Assembly (NCBI RefSeq): GCF_037893185.1
Contig: NZ_CP140772.1
Span: forward strand, 3,224,001-3,288,000
Reading direction: 5' to 3'
DNA length: 64,000 nt
DNA from: Chitinophaga sp. 180180018-3
GTDB taxonomy: Bacteria; Bacteroidota; Bacteroidia; Chitinophagales; Chitinophagaceae
The notes under the pieces are model-generated. The model saw only the letters and a list, made by a program, of their open reading frames with translations. It made no database searches and was not told where the DNA came from. The position numbers were made by a program, and so were the translations under genes. Positions 34,521 to 42,733 of the stretch are shown piece by piece (the first letter of the stretch is position 1; the number at the start of each line of letters is the position of its first letter).

Positions 34521-34613
34521 GGGTAAAACGTAAAACAAGGCGGCGGATCACTTTTCAATGATCGTATTGGCGTACGGTCACCGGCCTCATTTTTTCATAC
34601 CAAAGTAAAGATA

Positions 34614-37600
34614 ATGAAAATTGCTATTGCATGCAGCTGCGGGCTGCTGCTGGCGGCAACCTCATGGTCGCAGGAGCGACATGCCGACACTTCTCAACAT
34701 GGCCACCGGGCCATTATCCAGAACAACATCTCTCTTTCCGGACGAATTATTGATGCCAGCACCCAGCAACCTATCGGGGGAGCGCTCGTTCACATCAAAG
34801 GCACTACCCATGAGGTGCAAACCAGCACCAACGGGGAGTTTGCCTTTCTCACCGGGCAAAAAGTACCTGTTATTTACCAGATATCTTCACTGGGTTACAA
34901 ACTAAAGGAAGTGTACGCTGATAAATCAAATATGGGCAATATTCCATTGGAAGAGCTCAGCACGCAGCTGAATGATGTGGTGGTAGTAGGATATGGTACC
35001 CAGAAGAGAAAAGACCTCACCAGTGCTATCGCTTCCGTGAAAGGGAGTGAAGTGGCTATCGTGCCTGTAGCCAGTTTCGACGCCCAGTTGCAGGGAAAGG
35101 CCGCCGGGGTACAGATCAATTCCAACACCGGTGTGCCGGGAGATGGGGTGTTCGTAAGGGTACGCGGCACTACTTCCATTAATGCCGACAATAACCCCCT
35201 GTATATCATCGATGGGGTTTTTATGAACAATACCAGCCTGCAAACGGTGAACACCGGCGGCCGGGCTACTTCTCCACTGGCGGATATCAATCCGGCTGAT
35301 ATTGAAAATATTGAAGTATTGAAAGACGCCAGCGCAACGGCTATTTATGGTTCCCGGGGCGCCAACGGCGTGATTATCGTGACCACCCGCCGCGGCAACT
35401 ATAACAGCAAGGCTAAAGTGAATGTAGATGTTTCCTCCGGTACCGCCTGGGCTCCGAAACTGTGGGATCTCACCACCGGTCCTCAACATGCGGAATTGAT
35501 CAACGAATTCTACAAAAACTCCTACGCCGATGCCATAGCCGCCGGCGATGCGGCAGGCATACAGAAATACAAATACCTCCCTTTCCGTGCGCTGAACGAT
35601 AATCCCAATGCGACTCCTGCACCGAGAGGTCTACCGCAGGATCAGCAAACTTACGATCGCCTGGGACGCATCTTCCGCAATGCCAGCCTGCAAAACTATA
35701 ATCTTTCCCTCTCCGGCGGAAACAAGGAAACCAGGTATTATTTCGGTGGTGGATATGCTAAACAGGACGCCATCCTGAAACCCCTGTCTTTTGAACGGGC
35801 CAGCTTCAAGCTGAATATAGATCAGCGGGTGAACGACAAAATTACGGTGGGAGCCAGTAACAACTTTTCCCGCACTGCCCGCAGCCAGGGCAGGGCAGGC
35901 GACGGTCCGCAGGGAGGTTTGCTGCAGGCTGCCCTCCATACGCCTACCTACCTGCCGGAAACCAATCCGGATGGCACTCCCGCCCGCTGGGCCGGATTCG
36001 ATAATGTACAGGTGCTCATCGATAACTACGACGTACACACGACCAGTGTTCGCTATATCGGTAATCTTTACCTTGATGCAGCCTTGCTGCCTGATCTGAA
36101 ATTCCGCAGTACCATCAGTATCGATTACAACAACTACAACGAGTCAGAATACTGGAACAATTTCACCCAGTTGGGCGCCAGTCCTACCAATGGCCTTGCC
36201 ACTTCTGCCATTACGCAGAACACTGCCTGGATCAACGAACAAACATTATCGTGGCGAAAACACATCGGCAGTAAACACTTCTTTGGGGTACTGGTGGGAA
36301 ATACTTTACAGAGCAACACCCTGGCGCTTACCTCTGCTCAGGGAACGGGGTTTCCGAACAATGCTTATAAGGATATATCGTCAGCGGCTACACGAACTTC
36401 GGCACAAACCTGGACGAGGAATAATCTGTCGTCGTTCTTCTCCCGTATCGACTATAACTATGCTGGCAAATATTATATCGAAGCCAGTCTCCGTGCCGAC
36501 GGCTCGTCCCGCTTTGGCAGCAACTACCGCTGGGGCTACTTCCCGGCAGTGAGTGCGTCGTGGCGGCTGAAGGAAGAAGGCTTCCTCAAAACAGTAAACA
36601 CCATCAGCGACCTGAAACTGCGTGCCAGTTACGGTATTACGGGAAACCAGTCTGGCATCAGCGATTTCGCTGCACGAGGCCTCTGGTCCGGCGGATACGG
36701 CTACCCGGATAACAGTAGCGGCGATCAGCCTGGCACGGCTCCGTTACAGCTGCCCAATGCAGATCTGCACTGGGAAAAAACGAGTCAGCTGAATGGTGGT
36801 GTCGACCTGGGGTTATTCAACGGCCGCATCAATCTTACCGCTGATGTGTACTACAAATATACCAGCGACGTGTTGCTGCTGTTACCCAAAGCCGGCGCGA
36901 CCGGCTTCAGCAATGCCTATAGCAATGCCGGAGAAATTAGTAACCGCGGATATGAGATCGGACTGAATACGACTAATATCACTTCCCGCAACTTTACCTG
37001 GGCCAGCAATTTTAATATCGCAGGAAATACCAACCGCATCGAGAAATTGCCGGTACCGGTATACCAGTATAACCGCGACTGGATCATCATGCAGCAGGGA
37101 TCACCGATGTATTCGTTCTGGTTATACAAACAGCTGGGAGTGGATCCGCAGACGGGGAACGTGATCTTCGAAGGCGCGAAGGATGGGAAAATCCCGGTAG
37201 CCGCCCGCCAGGTAATGGGAAATGCAATGCCAAAGTTCTACGGCGGTTTTAGCAACACCTTTACCTATAAAGGTTTCGACCTGAGTATACTGTTATCCTT
37301 CCAATATGGCAATGACGTTTATAATCTCAATCGTTTCTTCGGAGAAGGAGGCGGTACCCGCGATGCCAACAGGGTATTGTTTGCTGATCAGCTGAATCGC
37401 TGGCAGAAGCCGGGCGATATCACTGATGTGCCCCGCCTCACTGCATACGGGCTGAATTATACAGTGGACCAGAATAGCCGTTTCCTGGAAGATGGTTCTT
37501 TCCTCCGGCTTAAAACGCTCACTTTCGGTTACACCATACCTAAATCTGCCAGCGAGCGATTACGCATACAGCAACTACGTGTATACTTCACCGGTACCAA

Positions 37601-37736
37601 TCTCTGGTTGCTGACGAAATATACCGGTGCTGATCCTGAATCCAATGTAACGGGGATACAAACCGTACAGGGACTGGATCTCGGCACTCCGCCGCAGCCG
37701 CGTAGTGTACAATTTGGACTGAATGTAACTCTCTGA
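34614..37736 (+). CDS. SusC/RagA-family TonB-linked outer-membrane transporter
   Basis: This 1040-residue outer-membrane protein takes up large or bound nutrients using TonB energy, with the SusD lipoprotein as lid. A signal peptide (MKIAIACSCGLLLAATSWSQ) precedes a CarboxypepD_reg-like domain (about 40-115, ISLSGRIIDASTQQPIGGAL). The SusC-specific motif VVVVGYGTQKRKDLTSAI and the plug follow (YIIDGVFMNN, IEVLKDASATAIYGSRGANG), then a 22-strand-type barrel ending GLNVTL. No N-terminal STN or anti-sigma signalling domain is present, so it is not obviously coupled to an anti-sigma factor. It is the first gene of a six-gene run ending in soxC-like. The substrate is unknown; the operon suggests a sulfur-containing compound. 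Confidence 0.93.
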   Translation: MKIAIACSCGLLLAATSWSQERHADTSQHGHRAIIQNNISLSGRIIDASTQQPIGGALVHIKGTTHEVQTSTNGEFAFLTGQKVPVIYQISSLGYKLKEVYADKSNMGNIPLEELSTQLNDVVVVGYGTQKRKDLTSAIASVKGSEVAIVPVASFDAQLQGKAAGVQINSNTGVPGDGVFVRVRGTTSINADNNPLYIIDGVFMNNTSLQTVNTGGRATSPLADINPADIENIEVLKDASATAIYGSRGANGVIIVTTRRGNYNSKAKVNVDVSSGTAWAPKLWDLTTGPQHAELINEFYKNSYADAIAAGDAAGIQKYKYLPFRALNDNPNATPAPRGLPQDQQTYDRLGRIFRNASLQNYNLSLSGGNKETRYYFGGGYAKQDAILKPLSFERASFKLNIDQRVNDKITVGASNNFSRTARSQGRAGDGPQGGLLQAALHTPTYLPETNPDGTPARWAGFDNVQVLIDNYDVHTTSVRYIGNLYLDAALLPDLKFRSTISIDYNNYNESEYWNNFTQLGASPTNGLATSAITQNTAWINEQTLSWRKHIGSKHFFGVLVGNTLQSNTLALTSAQGTGFPNNAYKDISSAATRTSAQTWTRNNLSSFFSRIDYNYAGKYYIEASLRADGSSRFGSNYRWGYFPAVSASWRLKEEGFLKTVNTISDLKLRASYGITGNQSGISDFAARGLWSGGYGYPDNSSGDQPGTAPLQLPNADLHWEKTSQLNGGVDLGLFNGRINLTADVYYKYTSDVLLLLPKAGATGFSNAYSNAGEISNRGYEIGLNTTNITSRNFTWASNFNIAGNTNRIEKLPVPVYQYNRDWIIMQQGSPMYSFWLYKQLGVDPQTGNVIFEGAKDGKIPVAARQVMGNAMPKFYGGFSNTFTYKGFDLSILLSFQYGNDVYNLNRFFGEGGGTRDANRVLFADQLNRWQKPGDITDVPRLTAYGLNYTVDQNSRFLEDGSFLRLKTLTFGYTIPKSASERLRIQQLRVYFTGTNLWLLTKYTGADPESNVTGIQTVQGLDLGTPPQPRSVQFGLNVTL

Positions 37737-37754
37737 TTTTTTCAACGATTCATT

Positions 37755-39110
37755 ATGAAAGCTTATCTGAAATATATCATCGTAATACTGACACCGGCAA
37801 CTATGTTGTCGTGCAGGAAGTTTCTGGACGTGACTCCCAGAGATGCTGTGTCAGATGAAACTACCATCATCGATAAAACCTCTGCCAGCACTGCGCTGCG
37901 GGGAGTATACCGGCGCCTCGGCGCCGATGGTTACTACGGCACGCTGTTCCAGACTTTCGGCTACCTGCCTGGCGATAATGTGCAATGGACCGGCTCACAG
38001 TCTATCATCCAGCAATTTATCACACACAGGATTGCTGCAGATAATGGCAACCTGCAAACAGTATGGTCGGCCATTTATGCCACCATCAATGGTGCCAACA
38101 ACGTTATCGCCAAAGTGCCGGCGGTAAAGGATGCCTCTTTTACGGAGGCCGACCGGAAGCAGATCACCGGCGAAGCTTATTTTATCCGTGCACTATGCTA
38201 TTTCGATCTGGCCCGCACGTGGGGAAATGTACAGATAACGCTAACGCCTACACTGAGTAAAGCAGATAAGACGGATATTGGCAATAGCACACAGGCGCAG
38301 GTTTATCAGCAGGTATTGAGTGACCTGAATGCCGCGGATTCACTGCTGCTGCCGCCATCAGTAGCCAATCCGGTACGGGCTAATCAGGAAACAGTGTGGG
38401 CATTGAAGGCCAGATATTACGGCTATCAATCGGGATGGGCGCAGGCAGAAGCCTATGCGACAAAAGTGCTTAGCGACGTGAAAAACTACAGCCTGCTAAA
38501 GCCTTACAGTGCATTCTTTACGCCAGCCAGTGCAGTTGCCACACGCGAATCGGTGTTTGAACTGTCGTACAGCGCTACTTATCTGAGCGGGCATCGTAGT
38601 AACTGGCAGCCGCCGGCTAATGGAGGTACACGGCAATGGGCACCGTCGGATGCTTTTGTAACGCTGGTAAATGATCCGCAGACAGGAGGGAACCGGAACG
38701 CACTGATTGCAAAAACAGCCGCTGGCCTGTGGTATGGAAATCTGTATTACCGGAGTCCGGCTACCGACCCTGCGTACGTCATCCGTATTGCGGAACTGTA
38801 CCTGATACGCGCGGAAGCGCTGGCGGAACAGGGCAAACTGGCAGCAGCCAAACAGGATCTCGATCAGATCCGCGACAGGGCAGGGCTGGCGCCTTCAGCA
38901 GCTACTGGGAAAGAAGAACTGCTGCTGGCAATAGAGAACGAGCGGAGAGTGGAATTTGCCTTTGAACCGCACCGGTGGTTCGACCTCGTGCGTACCGGCA
39001 GGGCCGCGGCCGTACTGAATATCACCAACCCCCGCTTGTACCTGTTCCCAATACCAGCTAACGAAATCAGCTTGTCGAACGGACATCTCAAACAGAACGA
39101 TGGTTACTGA
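37755..39110 (+). CDS. SusD/RagB-family outer-membrane lipoprotein
   Basis: This 451-residue protein is the surface substrate-binding partner of the preceding SusC. The lipoprotein signal ends TMLSC at residue 20, followed by RKFLDVTPRDAVSDET, the standard SusD start. TPR-type helices (GEAYFIRALCYFDLARTWGN) and the C-terminal region RIAELYLIRAEALAEQGKLA, then NERRVEFAFEPHRWFDLVR, are family landmarks. It is somewhat short for the family. It begins 18 bp after susC, and the two form a pair. Confidence 0.93.
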   Translation: MKAYLKYIIVILTPATMLSCRKFLDVTPRDAVSDETTIIDKTSASTALRGVYRRLGADGYYGTLFQTFGYLPGDNVQWTGSQSIIQQFITHRIAADNGNLQTVWSAIYATINGANNVIAKVPAVKDASFTEADRKQITGEAYFIRALCYFDLARTWGNVQITLTPTLSKADKTDIGNSTQAQVYQQVLSDLNAADSLLLPPSVANPVRANQETVWALKARYYGYQSGWAQAEAYATKVLSDVKNYSLLKPYSAFFTPASAVATRESVFELSYSATYLSGHRSNWQPPANGGTRQWAPSDAFVTLVNDPQTGGNRNALIAKTAAGLWYGNLYYRSPATDPAYVIRIAELYLIRAEALAEQGKLAAAKQDLDQIRDRAGLAPSAATGKEELLLAIENERRVEFAFEPHRWFDLVRTGRAAAVLNITNPRLYLFPIPANEISLSNGHLKQNDGY

Positions 39111-39138
39111 TTACATCACGCTATAACAATATTCAACC

Positions 39139-40488
39139 ATGAGCTATACAATTACGGGAGAAACTCCCGCCTGGAAAAATTACTGGAAAACAGGGTTCAG
39201 GGTATGTTTTATCTGGTTCCTGCTACAGGCATTGCCGCTGGACTGGAAATTCTTTCAACACCTGTTTTCGTCCGGTATTTTTTACCTGCATTACGAAGAT
39301 ATTTTCACGCTGGCGAATTATACAACACGCTTTTCGGCAGGACCAGCCACATTCACAGACTGGACGATACTATTCCTGATCGCTGTTGTTGGTGCAGCAT
39401 TATGGACCTACATAGATAATAACCTAACGCGTTCATATGATGCTGCCTGGTACTGGCTTCGCGTATTGCTGCGTTACCGGCTGGCGCTGGCTTTGCTGGC
39501 ATACGGATTCCTGAAATTCTTTGCCCTGCAGGCGCCTTATCCTTCGCTCAGCAGCCTGAATACACCATACGGTGCTTTTACACGATGGAAGTTATTTTCT
39601 CTCAGCCTGGGCATCGTACCGTCTTATGAATTGTTTCTGGGCCTTGTGGAGATCATACTGGCGTTATTGCTGTTGTATAGGAAAACAGCGGCTATAGGCG
39701 CTTTTATCTTTCTCATCTTTTGCGGGAATATCTTTATTTCAAATCTGGCCTATGAAGGTGGTGATGTGGTATACAGCCTGTTACTGATCACCTATGCTAT
39801 AGCCATATTGAGTTTTGATCTGCAAAGGATCATCCGGTTGCTGGTGTTGCAGCAACCAACGGCGGCTGCCACTTTCAGGCCGGTATTCGACGGCATAAAA
39901 AGATACGGAAGACTTTTGCTAAAGACGGCATTCCTGTTATTTTTCGTTGTTGTATACGGCATTAAAACCGGCGCCGGTGCAAAAAAAGATCCCTATCAAT
40001 ATCCCGCTGCCAAAGGATTGCCGGCGATCAGCGGATTGTATAATGTTGCTTTATTTGTATGGAACAATGATACATTGCCTTATTCGCAAACAGATACTAT
40101 CCGTTGGAAAGATGTGGTGTTTGAAGAATGGAATACACTTAGTATCCACACCAATGTACCGGCTTTGATAGATTCTAACAACCAGCATCTTGTTTTGAAA
40201 GATAACGGAAACCGGTTGTACGAAATTGAAGGCAGTAACGGCCGGCATTATTATAGTTATGCAGCAGATACGGTACATCAGCTGCTGGGATTGCGTAACC
40301 GGCATCCCCGGCTGGAAGCCGAAACCCTTTCCCTGCGCTATTCACGGCCCGACAGTAATCGTGTGATTCTGACAGGAATTACTTCCAGGTATGACTCCGT
40401 TTATGTGGTACTGGAAAAAATACACAAGCGATACCTGTTGGAAGAAGTAGCAAATGGAGGCGGTAGAAACAGAAAACTGAAACTTTAA
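39139..40488 (+). CDS. DoxX-type membrane protein with C-terminal extracytoplasmic domain, paralog 1
   Basis: This 449-residue protein has about seven to eight hydrophobic segments in residues 20-290. The shared core with the next gene is WYWLRVLLRYRLALALLAYG, then QAPYPSLSSLNTPYG, and LGLVEIILALLLLYRKTAAI. This resembles the DoxX/DoxD family, whose archaeal DoxD is part of thiosulfate:quinone oxidoreductase. After the membrane part comes a beta-rich soluble domain (about 295-449, SGLYNVALFVWNNDTLPYSQ). No cysteine pair or heme motif is visible in that soluble part. It begins 28 bp after SusD and ends 10 bp before its paralog. The role is unproven; quinone-linked oxidation is a hypothesis from family and context. 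Confidence 0.7.
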   Translation: MSYTITGETPAWKNYWKTGFRVCFIWFLLQALPLDWKFFQHLFSSGIFYLHYEDIFTLANYTTRFSAGPATFTDWTILFLIAVVGAALWTYIDNNLTRSYDAAWYWLRVLLRYRLALALLAYGFLKFFALQAPYPSLSSLNTPYGAFTRWKLFSLSLGIVPSYELFLGLVEIILALLLLYRKTAAIGAFIFLIFCGNIFISNLAYEGGDVVYSLLLITYAIAILSFDLQRIIRLLVLQQPTAAATFRPVFDGIKRYGRLLLKTAFLLFFVVVYGIKTGAGAKKDPYQYPAAKGLPAISGLYNVALFVWNNDTLPYSQTDTIRWKDVVFEEWNTLSIHTNVPALIDSNNQHLVLKDNGNRLYEIEGSNGRHYYSYAADTVHQLLGLRNRHPRLEAETLSLRYSRPDSNRVILTGITSRYDSVYVVLEKIHKRYLLEEVANGGGRNRKLKL

Positions 40489-40498
40489 ATTTTTTATC

Positions 40499-42139
40499 AT
40501 GGAGCAGATTACATCACCACTGGCGCCGGCAGCAAAGCACCGTACATCCGGTACGCTGCCGGAAACACAGCTGCCTGCATGGAAAACATATCAGCTGATC
40601 CTTTTCAGGATAGCGTTTATTTTCTTCATTGCGATTGCTGTTCCTAACAGCATAGAATGGTATAAACAGTTGGCGCAGTTGAATTGGCTGCACCTGAACT
40701 ACCGCGATCTGTACGATATTGCGCGCTTCGGATCAGGTATCAATTTCCTCGGCAGCACTATTTTTGGCAGCACCTTGCTGGGGTATGCCAACTGGATCAC
40801 CACCTTGCTGATTGCCGTTGCAGGAGGTCTGCTGTGGACTGCCATCGTAAAGGTCCGCAGGCTGCCGCGTAAAGAGTATTACAACGCCTGGTATTGGCTG
40901 CGGGTAGTAGTGAGATATCGTGCTGGTATCGGCATCATCGGTTTTGGGTTCACAAAGCTATTGCCGCTGCAGATGCCTTATCCATCTTTCGGTATTCTTA
41001 ATACCAACTTCGGAGATCTGACGGCACAGAAAATCTATTGGTTGTCGATCGGTATTGTGCCCTGGTACCAGGTATTTGCGGGAGTAGTAGAGGTAACTGC
41101 CGGTACACTTTTATTTTTCAGGAAGACAACCACGCTGGGGGCCGTGCTGTTGCTGGGAGCATTGGGAGATATTGTTTATGTGAACTTTGCCTATGATGGC
41201 GGCGTACATGTATACAGCAGCTATTTCGTACTGCTGGCGGCTTTATTGCTGGTGAACGATGTGCCTAAGATCTATCGTTTGTTAGTGCAGGAACAGTTTA
41301 CCATACCAGTGAATTACTATCCGGCATTTCCGCAAAGGTGGCAACAGTATATTCGTATCGGTCTAAAATCCTTTACCCTGTTCCTTTTCCTGGGAGTGCT
41401 CTTTTATCTGCAGCTGATCAACTTTTTATATGATCCTTATAAACAGCCGTCTGTGGCGGGTGTAAAAGCACTGCGTGGTAACTACCAGATAACGGAATTC
41501 CGACTCAACGATCAGCTGATTCCTTATTCGCCGCTGGATACCCTGAGGTGGCAGGAAGCAACATTCGAGAACTGGTCAACATTCACTTACCGCGTAAATA
41601 AGCCGCAGCCGCTGGATTTGTCGAATGGTGGCGGTGATCCGCAACGTGATGTGAACCGGACTTTCGAAATCACCGGACTGGCTGGCGGACAGCGGGCATT
41701 TCATTATTATGCTGATGAGGTAGATAAAGTACTTTATCTGGAAGACAAATACAAACCGGTGCCCGATCGCCGCAATCGTACGGCAGGTGTAGGTGGGGAT
41801 GGTGGTGCAGTTATCGATGAAGCAGCTGAAAAGGCAGCAGCATTGGAAGCTGCCCAGGAGAATGCCGATTGGATTCCCGCAGAAGCGAAGACGCATATTG
41901 GCAATGAAGCCCTGAAGATAGCACCCGTGGCTTTGTCAGCACGCAGGGCAAAGGATTATGCTACCACGCCTAAGAACGAAAGCAGAAAGCGATTTATCGT
42001 GCACTATGCCACTACCGATGGCGCGCGTGTAATATTGACCGGTACAGATGAAAACAGGCAGCGTATATATGTAGTGCTCGACCGGGTAAACAAACACTAT
42101 GCCCTTGAACCGGCTAAACTGCAGGCAGGAAATTATTAA
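40499..42139 (+). CDS. DoxX-type membrane protein with C-terminal extracytoplasmic domain, paralog 2
   Basis: This 546-residue protein is a paralog of the preceding gene and shares the same layout: membrane core (about 25-310, with WYWLRVVVRYRAGIGIIGFG, QMPYPSFGILNTNFGDLT and VFAGVVEVTAGTLLFFRKT) and a beta-rich tail (KALRGNYQITEFRLNDQLIP). It differs by an inserted segment of roughly 60-80 residues (about 425-500) that is Gly/Ala-rich and charged, including EAAEKAAALEAAQENAD. It probably arose by tandem duplication. It overlaps nothing but abuts the cytochrome gene directly (stop TAA then ATG), so translation is likely coupled. The function is as uncertain as for paralog 1. Confidence 0.7.
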   Translation: MEQITSPLAPAAKHRTSGTLPETQLPAWKTYQLILFRIAFIFFIAIAVPNSIEWYKQLAQLNWLHLNYRDLYDIARFGSGINFLGSTIFGSTLLGYANWITTLLIAVAGGLLWTAIVKVRRLPRKEYYNAWYWLRVVVRYRAGIGIIGFGFTKLLPLQMPYPSFGILNTNFGDLTAQKIYWLSIGIVPWYQVFAGVVEVTAGTLLFFRKTTTLGAVLLLGALGDIVYVNFAYDGGVHVYSSYFVLLAALLLVNDVPKIYRLLVQEQFTIPVNYYPAFPQRWQQYIRIGLKSFTLFLFLGVLFYLQLINFLYDPYKQPSVAGVKALRGNYQITEFRLNDQLIPYSPLDTLRWQEATFENWSTFTYRVNKPQPLDLSNGGGDPQRDVNRTFEITGLAGGQRAFHYYADEVDKVLYLEDKYKPVPDRRNRTAGVGGDGGAVIDEAAEKAAALEAAQENADWIPAEAKTHIGNEALKIAPVALSARRAKDYATTPKNESRKRFIVHYATTDGARVILTGTDENRQRIYVVLDRVNKHYALEPAKLQAGNY

Positions 42140-42697
42140 ATGAAGATGTTAAAAAAGAGCGGTTACCTGGCTGCGATATTGGCAGGATCCATGCTGGCCT
42201 GCCATACCCGAAGCGGGCCTCCGGAATTGCCGGAACGCTTTGGTCTTGGCCGGCCGGCCACCCAAAGGGAAATAGATTCGTTGAATATTTCTATTGCTCC
42301 CGATGGGAAAGGGCTACCTCCCGGTAGTGGTAATGCTGGTGGTGGCGCAAAGATCTATGCCGCCAAATGCGCGGCCTGTCATGGCCCTACAGGTGCGGAA
42401 CCCACACCTAACCGGCTGGTGGCACCGATGGGAGATACGGCCCGCGTTAAAACTATCGGTAACTACTGGCCTTACGCCACCACTGTATTCGATTACATAA
42501 GGCGCGCCATGCCGTTCAATGCTCCGGGTTCGCTCAGTAATGAGGAAGTTTACCACCTCACCGCATGGCTGCTGTACCGCAACCGGATCATCGACAGTAC
42601 CCTGGAGCTGAATGCACAAAATCTGCCGGACATTGTAATGCCGGCAAAACAATACTACGTAAACGATGATCGTAAAGGCGGTGACGAAGTGAAGTAA
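42140..42697 (+). CDS. SoxD-like class I cytochrome c lipoprotein
   Basis: This 185-residue monoheme cytochrome c has a lipoprotein signal ending SMLAC at residue 21. The heme motif CAACH is at residues 77-81 (GAKIYAAKCAACHGPTGAE). The segment IGNYWPYATTVFDYIRRAMP, then FNAPGSLSNEEVYHLTAWLL, is characteristic of the electron-accepting subunit of SoxCD and related sulfite dehydrogenases; the methionine in RAMP is the probable sixth heme ligand. It should accept electrons from the molybdenum site of the next gene product at the outer face of the inner membrane. It starts on the base after the DoxX paralog stop. It has only one heme domain, unlike the two-heme SoxD of alphaproteobacteria. Confidence 0.87.
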   Translation: MKMLKKSGYLAAILAGSMLACHTRSGPPELPERFGLGRPATQREIDSLNISIAPDGKGLPPGSGNAGGGAKIYAAKCAACHGPTGAEPTPNRLVAPMGDTARVKTIGNYWPYATTVFDYIRRAMPFNAPGSLSNEEVYHLTAWLLYRNRIIDSTLELNAQNLPDIVMPAKQYYVNDDRKGGDEVK

Positions 42698-42708
42698 AAC
42701 ACCGCCTT
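42675..42708 (+). terminator. hairpin between the soxD-like and soxC-like genes
   Basis: A 9-bp GC-rich stem (AAGGCGGTG / CACCGCCTT) spans the cytochrome stop codon and is followed by CTTCTTTCTT. It may partly end or stabilise the upstream mRNA and so set the ratio of the two subunits. The T tract is interrupted, so termination should be incomplete. Confidence 0.45.
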
Positions 42709-42733
42709 CTTCTTTCTTAATTCTTCATACGCT

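Larger units (their letters stand above)
34196..34613. other. intergenic region, tkt / susC
   Basis: These 418 bp separate divergent tkt and susC. They hold a possible tkt -7 box and a minus-strand terminator hairpin. I found no TAnnTTTG box for susC. A 62-codon minus-strand frame at 34370-34558 crosses the hairpin and is not credible. Confidence 0.6.

Noticed and set aside
34370..34558. 62-codon minus-strand frame between tkt and susC
   Set aside because: It runs through the terminator hairpin at 34488-34520 and shows no recognisable protein features.
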